Positions 31,742 to 41,866 of a stretch of 64,000 nucleotides of DNA are shown here, in pieces. The notes beneath the pieces are model-generated. The model was given only the letters and a program-made list of their open reading frames with translations, was not told the origin of the DNA and made no database searches. The stretch comes from Tubulanus polymorphus. Its lineage: Eukaryota > Nemertea > Palaeonemertea > Tubulaniformes > Tubulanidae. Position 1 is the stretch's first letter. Each line of letters opens with the position of its first letter. The stretch spans positions 15,714,447-15,778,446 of the forward strand of contig NC_134030.1 in NCBI RefSeq assembly GCF_964204645.1, in the 5' to 3' direction. The position numbers and the translations under genes were made by a program.

Positions 31742-33480
31742 TCTGACCTACCTAGTTAGTTACCTAATCGTTGGTGGTAAGCTTTTTATAATCGGATGGG
31801 CATATACCAACGTTAGGGATGACAAGGACCAAAACACGGTTGAAAAAAGTAACACTTCAAAAATATACTTTCTATCCACTTCAGTCCACAATTAATGGCT
31901 TAATTCACAAACTAACACAGGTACCTTTCGAAATAATCCAATTCTATGTATGTTTCGAGTAATTAATCAACATTATTTTGAGAAATTAATTAATTTCCTT
32001 ACAAATTTCGCCATTGGCCGCCATTTCTCTGTATTGCACATGTGGCATGATAAGCCAAGGGGACCTACAAGGATTTAGATAAAACTTTCAAGACGAAACG
32101 ACAATTTTTATTTTTGATGGTTTTCCAACCTATATTTCAAATCTTCGTGTTTTCCATTATAAATAATGAAATAATAAATTCTGGTAAAAGAAAAATGTGA
32201 ATTAGTGTTGATTTCTTAATATTTTTCAATTTCGTCGTTTCGCTTCGTTAGTTTGTGCTGTTGTCCTGGCCTCAGTCCACAGGTGCCAGCACCTCCAGTA
32301 ATTTTCAAAATGGCAGCTGTTGACTCTACGGAAATTTACTCTCACTTTACGGCCGATTTGCACATGGATTAAGATCGTCAGGTGAGGTGTTATAGGTATC
32401 AGACAAACTACGAATCTGTTGTGTGTCGATTACAACAAAAATTTGACGGATATCTTAAGAGACAATGAAATGCCAGGCAAATTACTCGTCAGTCAAATTG
32501 TCAGTCAAATTGGCTGACGAAGATTTCATACAAAAATGACCTTCCCATTCCTGACTGTGGTTTGTGAAAATATCCGATCGTGAAACTAAACCACAGACAG
32601 GTTACTGACTATGACCTACCTAGCTAGGCCTGAAAATCTATGAAGAGATGGGCCTACGTTGTGCATCTTTGTAGTCTGTATTTCTATATACCGGTATCTT
32701 CGTCAGCCAATTTGACTGACGAGTAATTTGCCTGGCATTTCATTGTCTCTTAAGATATCCGTCTAATTTTTGTTGTAATCGACGCACAACAGATTCGTAG
32801 TTTGTCGGATACCTATAACACCTCACCTGACGATCTTAATCCATGTGCAAATCGGCTGTAAAGTGAGAGTAAATTTCCGTCGAGTCAACAGCTGCCATTT
32901 TGAAAATTACTGGAGGTGCTGGAACCTGTGGACTGAGGCCAGGTCAACAGCACAAACTAACGAAGCGAAATGACGAAATTGAATGAATTAAGTAATCAAC
33001 ACTAATAATTCACATTTTTCTTCATCCAGAATTTATTATTTCATTGTTTATCATGGAAAGCACGAAAGTTTGAAATACATGTTAGAAAACAATCAAAAAT
33101 AAAAATTGTCGTTTCGTCTTGGAAGTTGTAGGCTACAATCCTTGTAGGTCACCTTGTCTATCATGCCACATGTATGCAATACACAGAAATGGCGGCCAAT
33201 GGCGAAATTTGTGGAGAAATTAATTAATTTCTCAAAATAATGTTGATTAATCATTCGAAACATACATAGAATTGGATTATTTCGAAAGGTAGCCTACCTG
33301 TGTTAGTTTGTGAATTAAGCCATTAATTGTGGACTGAAATGAATAGAAAGTATATTTTTGTAGTGTTACTTTTTTCAACCGTGTTTTGGTCCTTGTCATC
33401 CCTAACGTTGGTATAAGCCCATCCGATTATAAAAAGCTTACCATCAACGATTAGGTAACTAACTAGGGGTAGTCTAACCT
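31742..33480. mobile_element. Long foldback palindrome (about 770-bp arms, about 150-bp centre)
   Basis: The left arm begins near CTAGTTAGTTACCTAATCG and runs inward to CAGTCAAATTGGCTGACGAA at about 32515. The right arm is its reverse complement from TTCGTCAGCCAATTTGACTG (about 32698) out to CGATTAGGTAACTAACTAG. Matches are imperfect but continuous. The left arm has one extra GTCAGTCAAATT. No transposase frame is present, so this is a non-autonomous foldback-type element. Confidence 0.85.
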
Positions 33481-33569
33481 GACTGTTGTTTAGTTACATG
33501 ATCAAATATTTTCGGTCATCCTTATTACCGAGATTTTTCGGCGTATTTTACCGAGATGAACTGAGATGA

Positions 33570-33718
33570 AATGAAATATAGGCCTAACATATTTATTTAT
33601 TCCTTATCGATTTTAACACTTGAAATCATATAATAGGCCTATCAGTAATAAATGCCTGCTGGAGTCATATTTTACATATTTTGTCGGATATTTTTGTAGA
33701 AAAATAACTTTGAACTTT
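33570..33718. repeat. Left arm of a nested inverted-repeat element
   Basis: The segment TTATTTATTCCTTATCGATT through CAGTAATAAATGCCTG is matched in inverted orientation by 35829-36007 (CAGAATATCCGGAGAATATG to AAATCGATAAGGAATAAATA). The LTR retrotransposon at 33719-35828 occupies what was the loop. Confidence 0.7.
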
Positions 33719-34213
33719 TGTCACCCTGATATAATTTGCATATTTCATAATCATATAGATCTACAATGTCATATCGAACAGTTCATAACATTTCATAGCT
33801 CTACTACATATTAATAATAATAATATAATATAACTTATGATTATAGTGTCAATATGTGCTTTAAGGTCGTAATCAACATGTGACATTACTCAACATGTTT
33901 TCACGATAATTAGCTATAGTCAGTGCTCATCGATAATTAATTAATGTCTCTCAAACATGTCACTAGGTGTTTGTTTGTGAGTCCTGATGTCTACAACTTG
34001 TCTGACACCTAGTTCTCACATTATACTCATGATTCTGTATATAAAGACTATGTAAGGCTATGATAATCATTCTCATTCCGGGATGCAATAAAGATTGTAC
34101 ATAGGCCTATAAGGTTTAACTGCCTTGTTGTTCCTGATGGATGGAATCCTGTACCGCTGGTGTAAATGCTAGTCACCCAGCCAGCTTGCCGATACAACAA
34201 CCAGCCGGTTACA
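33719..34213 (+). repeat. 5' LTR (495 bp) of a non-autonomous LTR retrotransposon
   Basis: The LTR starts TGTCACCCTGATATAA and ends CCAGCCGGTTACA. It has TATATAAAG at 34038-34046 and AATAAA at 34087-34092. It is nearly identical to 35334-35828; differences are a trinucleotide-run length and a small indel (ACATAGGCCTATAAGG against ACATATAAGG). Confidence 0.9.
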
Positions 34214-34759
34214 CAAATTTAAGTCCTCGTGACTTGCACAAGTACAGATGAAGCTGTTAAACTATTGGTTGTGACTGGAACGTTGACCTCACGAGAAGAT
34301 CGTATTCAACTGCACCTGTGACGAGATGGCCGTACTGATCGTGAACATTGCTGCTGTTTCAGTGGATACAATGCAGTTGCTTCTTTGTCTCGAATTAGTG
34401 GTCAGATGAACATGATAGAAAATTATAGGAATTTGGATATAAGATACTACCGTACGATCAAAAAAGTTATCGCCGGTTTAAATAGTATGATTCACGATTC
34501 TTTTTTTCTAGGCATCTAGTTCCAATCAGCATAAATCAATTTTAGTTTCATTTCGTACTATAAGTATTAGAATACGGAACACTTCTCAGGGGATATGTCT
34601 AAGGTTAATTAGTCAAATTCATCTACTTACAGGACAATGCGTATCTATACTTTTTTCGCAACAAACTATTTCGACTATACTAAAGGTTTAATCAGCAATT
34701 TTCATTTTCGTAGGTTCATATTTTTTGTTTGTTAGTAGGCCCTATAACTAAAACATGAA

Positions 34760-34957
34760 GATGAATTGGTTGAATTTTTATGTGGACAAATATATAATCT
34801 CAGTTACACCTGGCCACTTATTTTGGATGATGATAATTTTTTCCTTTTGGTTGACAAGGGTAACTGTATTTGTGTTGTGTCATTGCCTGAACTCTGCTCT
34901 GATGTCGAATGTTGCATGTTACTATCATTGTGTCACGAAGTTATTTCCAGTCAGTAA
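34760..34957 (+). CDS. Unrecognised open frame inside the LTR element
   Basis: The frame reading EDELVEFLCGQIYNLSYTWP and continuing to HEVISSQ (about 65 codons) has protein-like composition, while the overlapping longer frame does not. It has no upstream start of its own quality and no recognised domain. It may be a captured host exon or a short element-encoded peptide; chance is also possible. Confidence 0.25.
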   Translation, partial: DELVEFLCGQIYNLSYTWPLILDDDNFFLLVDKGNCICVVSLPELCSDVECCMLLSLCHEVISSQ

Positions 34958-35333
34958 TCGAAAGATCTTCAAAACAGAGAAATGCGTAGGCCTACTACTT
35001 GCAACTTGCATCACCAACTGATCTTCGGGACGCTATAACTACACAACACGTCGCTACTTCTGTTCGTCGCAGAACCAACCAGAATTCGGGGATCCTCTGC
35101 AGATCATTCAAAATCACAGTTAACGTATTATCGCATCGTCCGTAAATAACTACAACATGTGACTCTTTCGTGAATGACTGAGAATCCGGCCGTTACTGTC
35201 CAGCGTTTGCACATTTTCGCGCGGTGAAAGTCAATCTTTCATGTTTTCGCGATGGAAGGAGTTTTGATGAACTTATAGTATCTGCGTTTTCCGCAAATTT
35301 GGAGGACCAAATTTAATTGGACAAGAGGGCATC

Positions 35334-35828
35334 TGTCACCCTGATATAATTTGCATATTTCATAATCATATAGATCTACAATGTCATATCGAACAGTTCA
35401 TAACATTTCATAGCTCTACTACATATTAATAATAATAATAATAATATAATATAACTTATGACTATAGTGTCAATATGTGCTTTAAGGTCGTAATCAACAT
35501 GTGACATTACTCAACATGTTTTCACGATACTTAGCTATAGTCAGTGCTCATCGATAATTAATTAATGTCTCTCAAACATGTCACTAGGTGTTTGTTTGTG
35601 AGTCCTGATGTCTACAACTTGTCTGACACCTAGTTCTCACATTATACTCATGATTCTGTATATAAAGACTATGTAAGGCTATGATAATCATTCTCATTCC
35701 GGGATGCAATAAAGATTGTACATATAAGGTTTAACTGCCTTGTTGTTCCTGATGGATGGAATCCTGTACCGCTGGTGTAAATGCTAGTCACCCAGCCAGC
35801 CTGCCGATACAACAACCAGCCGGTTACA
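35334..35828 (+). repeat. 3' LTR (495 bp) of the non-autonomous LTR retrotransposon
   Basis: This copy matches 33719-34213 almost base for base and ends in ACA followed by the CTTT duplication. Confidence 0.9.
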
Positions 35829-36007
35829 CTTTACCAAGATGAGATCGTCGATCAATGAAATTCAATGAAATTTTATTGCTAGCCATGATTACGTATTTGA
35901 AGTCAAATTTTTTTTTAACAGAATATCCGGAGAATATGACCTTAGAAGGTATTTATTACTGATATAATATGATTTAAAATGTTAAAATCGATAAGGAATA
36001 AATAAAT
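35829..36007. repeat. Right arm of the nested inverted-repeat element (interrupted)
   Basis: This is the inverted match to 33570-33718. The arm is cut at AAAT (36004-36007) by the TIR element 36008-38786. On its far side AAATATACTATATTTC continues the arm pattern (compare AAATATGTTAGGCC in the reverse complement of the left arm). Confidence 0.65.
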
Positions 36008-36426
36008 GTGACCCGTGCTGTGAATTCTAGGCACAACTTTTTTTCCACGAAAATGAGATAACTCCTGAAACATGTTCTACAGAAAGAGGGCTTTCAAACA
36101 AACTTTAAATGGTGTTGATATCTCAACCCAATCCCAAATTATAGCATTTTGAATGTCGAAAAAGACAGAAATCCAGTTCTGAGAAAAACGCAATTAAAGT
36201 TATGTATTAAAGTTATTTATTAAATTGAAGTTGTTGTTCAGTTATTTCCATTCTTATACATCAAATTTGATCAGGTACAGGGCATACAAGGTCTTTTTTA
36301 TCATCTGATACATATTCCCTGATATCAGTATACAAATATAACTGCCTTTCCGCAGACAAGCCTGGTGGTGGAAGAACTGGCGGCATGGGTCCGAGATTCG
36401 TTATTGAGCCGTTCCGTTTTTTCAAA

Positions 36427-38211
36427 TCAAAACATGACAGAATTGGAATCAGAATATTCCTTTGCTTCCATTATTGTGGATCCAGATTTGAAGGCAAAAG
36501 AATGGTGTTTTTTAATCCCCTCAAATTTCCTAAACAGCGGGGAGAAAAAATTTACCCAGTCGTAAGTTGACGCAAACACCCGACCAGACTCGTCGCCTAC
36601 CAGCTGGGCGATATTAAGGCCAGTATTACTACTACAATGAACTACTTTTTCAATATCTTCAAAGCAGTCTACCTTTGTTCTTTTAAATAATCTTTTGAAC
36701 AGACCGAATGACCAGTCTACACTAAATTTAGTGTGTCCAACAGGCATAAAGTTATATGATATCGACTGATGGCGGCCAGTGGCACAACGCCAAGCAAAAT
36801 ACCATAATACGTAATTGTTCTTGTTTTGACCAGAGCAGTTATCTGCATGAACAGAGACATGTTTTGTCAGGGTTGCAACACGACTATGGGTCGCTCCACA
36901 CGCAATCACATATTCATCATATACCTTCTTTTTTGAACAATCAGTTGGGAGCAAGCGTAAATCATCTCGTTTATAGCCTGGAATACGCCCAGGCAAATCA
37001 ATTGCATGGGTCTCGGCATAGTTTAGTATGAAGGTCACTATGATTTTCCTATCCTCAAATGAAAGTGTATGCTTAGGTAATTTTTTACTGTTCTTATGAA
37101 TTCTTGGAGTGATCCCTTTGTCCTCATAATGCTTTATCAACTCAGTAAATGTTTGCCGGCTTATACAGTTAACATAACAAAACATATCTCGACAAACAAT
37201 TTTCCCTTCATGAAACCAAGTTGAGCGATTTTTTGTCCTTTCTTTCTGATCAGGGCGTCGCGTATTTTGCGTAAGATTACTCATGTGCCGACAGCAAGCT
37301 ATTTTTGCCAGTATAGCTATGTCTTTTTCAGCCTTATCCAGTTCAATAAGTGCACATTTAGCATCCTGTAAAAATTTCTCTGCATATCGAGTTTGGCAGG
37401 GTTTACCATCGTTATGTTTACACCTCTTACAAATACGATTTGGATCGATGTTTACAACATTAGGTGGATTAGACTTTTTTCGCCGTAAGGGTTCTGTTTG
37501 GTGATTTTCTCCCAATGGTTCGGCTATTAGCTGTTCAAATTGTAGATTTTCTATTATAGGCCGCTCTGAAAAATAGAATGGGTTTCATTTTGAATATTGT
37601 ATGAAAGATTTGGTCAAGCCAAAACCCACTAGGGACAGGGTAGGCCATACCCTCCAAACTAAAATTCGCCTGATGATCATTCCAATCAACCAGATAGCTT
37701 TAGCCCTGGGCGTACATATGTATTTTTAAACAGCTGCCCAACTTTATCATTGATGAACAGGTACAATGTATTGTGAATAGCCGATCATTCCATTTTGTCT
37801 GGTGTGCTTTCTGAATCTGGGCTACATTAGTGTGGAAAGGAGCCTCTCTGTCTCACTTTGTAATAAAAAACACTCACCTATTTCTATGTTTTCAAGTTCA
37901 ATTTGATTTGGTGGGGCTTCAGTCTCATCTTCAGTAACAACATGTCCCATCTGAGGCTGTGATGTCTCCTCATTGACGACATCGTCATCACTTTCTTCTT
38001 CTCCAGACTCACATCCACTACTGGATGACGTGCATTGATCATCGTCACTATCAGCAAAATAATCACCAATAACATCAGTCCAATTATTTTGGTCAGCCTC
38101 TGACATCAAGTTTAAAGAACTGAGTTCATTTAGATACTTTGCAACTTGTTTACAGCGACCTTGTTTACAGTCAATTTCTTGATTCATGGGCGCCGCCATT
38201 GGAAATTTCAA
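36427..38211 (-). CDS. Two-exon DUF7869-type protein, internally shortened (about 490 aa)
   Basis: Exon 1 is 38211-37878 and exon 2 is 37565-36427, joined in frame through GTGAGT and TTTTTCAG sites. Exon 1 encodes an acidic, serine-rich N-terminus (DDDQCTSSSSGCESGEEESD). Exon 2 has a Cys cluster (CKRCKHNDGKPC), a helical mid-region, then the family signature HADNCSGQNKNN, VGHTKFSVDWSFGLFK and YDWVNFF. Family members usually have a long segment between the YDEYVIACGA-like and ADNCSGQ motifs; here the two are only about 25 residues apart, so a large internal part is missing. The frame is otherwise intact. Methionines at residues 5 and 9 are alternative starts. Confidence 0.75.
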
Positions 38212-38439
38212 AGTTCATAAAACGGCTCACAAAAAACTCAAATTATGTAGTCAAAATCACTAGTTACGTTACTATTCTGGCTTAATTATCACGTATAATA
38301 TTTTATTCCAGTCACCTGTAGTGTTTTGATAGCTGTTTAGTCAATAAAACATGCATAATTTTATAAAATATTGGGAAAATTTGATACCCGGAAATGACTT
38401 GCAAATTTATTGCGCACTCATTCCCATGCCATGGAATGT

Positions 38440-38480
38440 GTATGCGCGATGACGTCATTCGATTGGCGCTGTGATTTCGA
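38440..38480 (-). promoter_or_regulatory. CRE and CCAAT-box pair upstream of the DUF7869-type gene
   Basis: The perfect CRE palindrome TGACGTCA lies at 38450-38457, and GATTGG (CCAATC on the minus strand) at 38461-38466. Both lie about 240 bp upstream of the start codon and inside the TIRs. They are a plausible element-borne promoter. Confidence 0.4.
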
Positions 38481-38790
38481 GTCCTATGATATGCGATACG
38501 AGGGGTGTTCCGTTTTTTTTCAAAATTTTTTGAGGATCGAAGTTTTTGCTAGTTTTATTCTATATTTTACGTGATGCTAAGATTATTGACATTTTTTTGG
38601 ACCCCGATTTGGAGTGTTTAGAGACATAATACCGACTTTATCTATTTGTATGTTGTTTAAAACATCCCATAGATGGCGAAACTGGCGTTATCTCAATTTC
38701 GTCCAGGGACAGACTTTTAGTGATTAATTGCTCTTACTCAAAACAATACCCAGCGACTTGCGCCTAGAAGTCACAGCACGGGTCACAAAT

Positions 38791-39450
38791 ATACTATATT
38801 TCCTCGATACTTTCAAATCACTTTGACTTTTAACCGCCCGGAATTCTGTTTCACCAGGGTTTCCAGCAGTCCTTCCAAGTCCTTTTTAGTTGTTCTTTTG
38901 GAAAAGTTTGGACAAACATCATCTGTGTCCTTCTTTTTGACTCTAAGTCCTTCCTTTTGATGAGAAAGTCCTTCACATGCAATTTTGACGCGAATTCGAC
39001 TGCTGAAGTATTCTATGGACCTGGTAATTCAATTGTCAGTGAGGTTAAGAAATAACGAAATGCAAAACGATATTACGAGAAGTTGATTTTTTTTGCGACT
39101 AGTGCTAAAGTAGGACTATGGAACAAAATACAAAGAAATGATTGTTGAAAGAATACAAGAAATTAGGCCTATGTTCTTAAACTGGAAGTTTTTAAGCGTA
39201 GTGACATTTTGAGATGGTCCCAAAGGAACCAGAAAGTGACCTAATCAGAAATTCAAAGTGAGAGGGTTTCCAGGAAACCAATAATAAAGCCTAAGGCTTA
39301 ATTTGAATATCTTGTTTCTCCGCAGCGCCCGGGTCATTTTGTGAATTCCAATACAATTTTTTGATCAGTTCGTTTCTATAGCTGCTGGGTCTGTTATTGT
39401 ATGCCTGATCATGGTTTAAAAGAAGTTATGTACAGGGCAGATAGGCGGCC
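38791..39450. other. Non-coding spacer
   Basis: No gene is seen. 38870-38960 has repeated AGTCCTT / CCTTC words of low complexity. Confidence 0.4.
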
Positions 39451-39454
39451 GGTC

Positions 39455-39880
39455 GGGTCAACATTTAAGCTCAGCAGAATAGAAAGCATCATTTGTTTAG
39501 CTTAAACACTGCAGGATATGTTTTAAAGCACAAATCGTTCTCTAATCTGTAATTTATTAATTGGTCCCTTCAAGTTGTATATGAGCATGCACAAATCATT
39601 CTCCCCGGCAGGGATCGAACATGCTGATTTCGCTAAACTCGGCCACGGCGTGGAATCCTGCCACACTAGACAGGCTCCATGAGTCCGCTACTGAAGCGAA
39701 AAAATTACAATTTCATTTTGTACTTCATTTCGGCAGGACCCCCGAAAGAATGGCCATTTCATTTTGTAGTTAAGCATTTCGGTTGTACTTAAGCATTCGT
39801 AATTTCGTTTCATATTTAGTAATTTCATTTCATATTTCGTAATTTCGTAGTTTTGTTCTTTAGAAGTACCCATATGAATC
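39455..39880 (-). repeat. SINE-containing dispersed repeat, copy 1
   Basis: This is closely related to 59370-59815 in the same orientation: shared AACATTTAAGCTCAGCAGAA, AAGTTGTATATGAGCATGCA and GAAGCGAAAAAATTACAATT blocks. Within it a tRNA-like head reads on the minus strand, with A-box-like GCCGTGGCCGAG and B-box-like TGTTCGATCCC (39611-39621). The right part is a run of ATTTCGTTTC-like words. Confidence 0.75.
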
Positions 39881-39886
39881 AACCTA

Positions 39887-41103
39887 CTGTATTTTCCGGT
39901 GTGTAATGAGTTTTTGAGACCAAAAATCATGTCCAAAAAACATAGGTCGACTTATACACCAACTACACGTTCAAGGTTGCCATGATGAAATGGAATATTA
40001 ATTCATGTTAGGCTACACACGAATACCAATTAGAATTTAGGATTTGATAAGATAGTTTCTTATAATTTGGAAATGTTTCAAAATTAACTGATGTTAAAAT
40101 CAAATGAGAAAGAAAAGCGCGCGTGTATCATTGCACAGCATTTTATATAAGCCGCGCTGCTGTGGCAATATACACAGCAGTCTAATATTATATAAACAGG
40201 GTTCGTCGCAGGCAGTGAAAGCAGTGAATAGCAGCGAATTGAAAAAAATCTATTCACGGCTGTTAATAGCAGTGAATTTTTTAGAAAGGCAGTGGAAATG
40301 GGAAAGGGGGCAGTGAATTCGGAAATGTGTTCAATTTTGTCTGAGATTGGCAATTTTAAGAGTTTCAAAAAAATATACCGACGATGTCATGCCGATGGCA
40401 ATTCAATTTCATTTTATTCATTGGTGTTGTGACCATCGACGTGCCAACCAACTCAATTCAATTTTTTTCACGAGTTTTCATTTTTATGGTTGCCATGGCT
40501 ACCAGGTCCAGGCACCTGTTTCACAAAATTGCAAATGGCGGTGGTTTGCGTTCAGACTTTTTAAAAATCTCTGGCCCGTTACACTGTGGGAAAATGTACA
40601 TTTCAAGATTCGTGGCTTCATCATCCGGAGTACCATAGCTGGATTGAACGTGTTCCGAATTGTAGTCATAAGTTTAGATGTAGAATTTGCAAGAAATCTA
40701 ACGAACTTGGAGCTGGTGGTTTCGGAGCTTTGAAGTCTCACATGAAAAGTACCCTACACCTATCTGGTTTTTAAGCCTTATAATGAGAAGACAATCAAAA
40801 GCAGTTCATGTTTAATAAATGAATTATTATGCGAATATACCTAGTTGGTGCTTTTTGGTTCTTCAGCGGGTGTTTGATTGTTTTGGCTCTATCCGTTGTC
40901 TTTTGGTAACATGTCTTTACTAGGTAGCCAAATGGAAATTTATTCTAATTGACGCAACTATTGAAATTTTGAGATGCTCCCTCATGTAACACATGAAGAA
41001 GCGACTCGACTTATACACTGACTTAAGCCTTACTACAACTTTTTAAACTGAAAATTTTACCTCGACTTATACACCGGGTCGACTTGTACACCAGAAAATA
41101 TAG
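39887..41103 (+). mobile_element. TA-flanked TIR transposon remnant (1.2 kb)
   Basis: The ends CTGTATTTTCCGGTGTGTAA and, in reverse complement, CTATATTTTCTGGTGTACAA are bounded by TA on each side (39885-39886, 41104-41105). Both ends are followed inward by a TCGACTTATACACC block. A TA duplication points to a Tc1/mariner-pogo-type element. The interior holds only a zinc-finger fragment, so it is non-autonomous. Confidence 0.7.
40586..40774 (+). pseudogene. BED-like zinc-finger fragment
   Basis: The frame contains FQDSWLHHPEYHSWIERVP followed by C-X2-C (CRIC) and SHMKSTLH. This is the layout of the BED-like finger found at the N-terminus of many transposase-related proteins (W, then VPG-like turn, then CXXC and H-X4-H). 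It ends shortly after the finger. It lies inside the TA-flanked element, so it is probably a transposase remnant. Confidence 0.6.
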
Positions 41104-41339
41104 TATGTAAATAGCAAAAAATTACTCAATTTTTTCACTTTGAAACAAGGCATTGTAACACTGAAGTTCATTAGTAACAAGATGACTGAGCGATGCGTGT
41201 CTTTTAGCTAAACAGCGCATCATTTATGTCAACTTCCACTTAAGCGAAGTCCATTTTTGCTAAATTGCACATTGTTCTTTCTGCCTTTGGTACTAAAAAA
41301 TTTGCAAAAGAGGCTTAGTTTCTCTTAAGAACTTTCAAT

Positions 41340-41850
41340 GTATTCAATGCAGTAATAAAATCTCTAATGGTATGGAATTCCGTCGGGAAACGTTTTCTTA
41401 TCTAATGATTTAGCTATATATTTGTTGTTGGAACATTTCTTTTCGGAAGAGCACGGGTATGCTATCATATATTCGTGCTTCACACACACATGAGTCACAC
41501 TGACTCGGTGCTATGTGGTGTATTGATCTTTTTCTCTCAGCTACGTGTATGTGAAAAGGGTGCCTTGCGTGTGGCCTCGTTGAAGTTTGCTAAGAAAAGG
41601 CAAACGATTCAAGCAACTGCGGGCTGCTGTGGTAAACACAGACGGCAAGCGCATATACCGATATTCTAAATCTTTAGAATAACGAGTAGTACTGGAAATC
41701 TTTATGAATTAAATATGCTGAAACTCTAGCAGTTAAGAGAGATGATGTTTAATTTTGAAAGTTCCAACAACAAATGAATAACTAAATCATTAAATTGAGA
41801 ACGCTTTCTGATGAAATTCAAGAAATGATTTTATTTAACAAAAATTAATG
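41340..41850. repeat. Inverted-repeat element with about 85-bp imperfect arms
   Basis: The left arm (TAATAAAATCTCTAATGG to ATTTGTTGTTGGAAC, about 41350-41435) is matched in inverted orientation by the right arm (GTTCCAACAACAAATGAATA to AATGATTTTATTTAAC, about 41760-41840). The element ends just before the acceptor of the first identified CFAP45 exon, so it may cover or displace the promoter or exon 1. Confidence 0.7.
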
Positions 41851-41866
41851 AGTATTTCATTTACAG

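Larger units (their letters stand above)
33719..35828 (+). mobile_element. Non-autonomous LTR retrotransposon (2.1 kb, no pol)
   Basis: Two 495-bp LTRs flank a 1.1-kb interior with no gag, RT or integrase. The element is bounded by CTTT on both sides (33715-33718 and 35829-35832), a 4-bp target duplication like those of Ty3/gypsy-type integrases. A purine-rich AAGAGGGCATC precedes the 3' LTR and can serve as the polypurine tract. It would depend on an autonomous relative for mobility. The near-identity of the LTRs suggests a fairly recent insertion. Confidence 0.85.
36008..38786 (-). mobile_element. TIR-bounded DNA element encoding a DUF7869-type protein
   Basis: The termini are GTGACCCGTGCTGTGA followed by ATTCTAGGCACAA on the left, and in reverse complement GTGACCCGTGCTGTGA followed by CTTCTAGGCGCAAG on the right. 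The first 16 bases are identical. The element is flanked by AAAT on both sides (36004-36007, 38787-38790), a 4-bp target duplication. Inside lies one two-exon gene on the minus strand. A 4-bp duplication with TIRs fits superfamilies such as Sola, but the assignment is not proven. Confidence 0.8.

Noticed and set aside
36365-36570. Plus-strand frames overlapping the DUF7869-type gene
   Set aside because: They are antisense shadows of the minus-strand coding exon.
40489-40503. GTTGCCATGGCTACC, resembling an RFX X-box, as a CFAP45 cilia-gene promoter site
   Set aside because: It lies inside the TA-flanked transposon 1.4 kb from the first identified exon, and the second half-site is imperfect.
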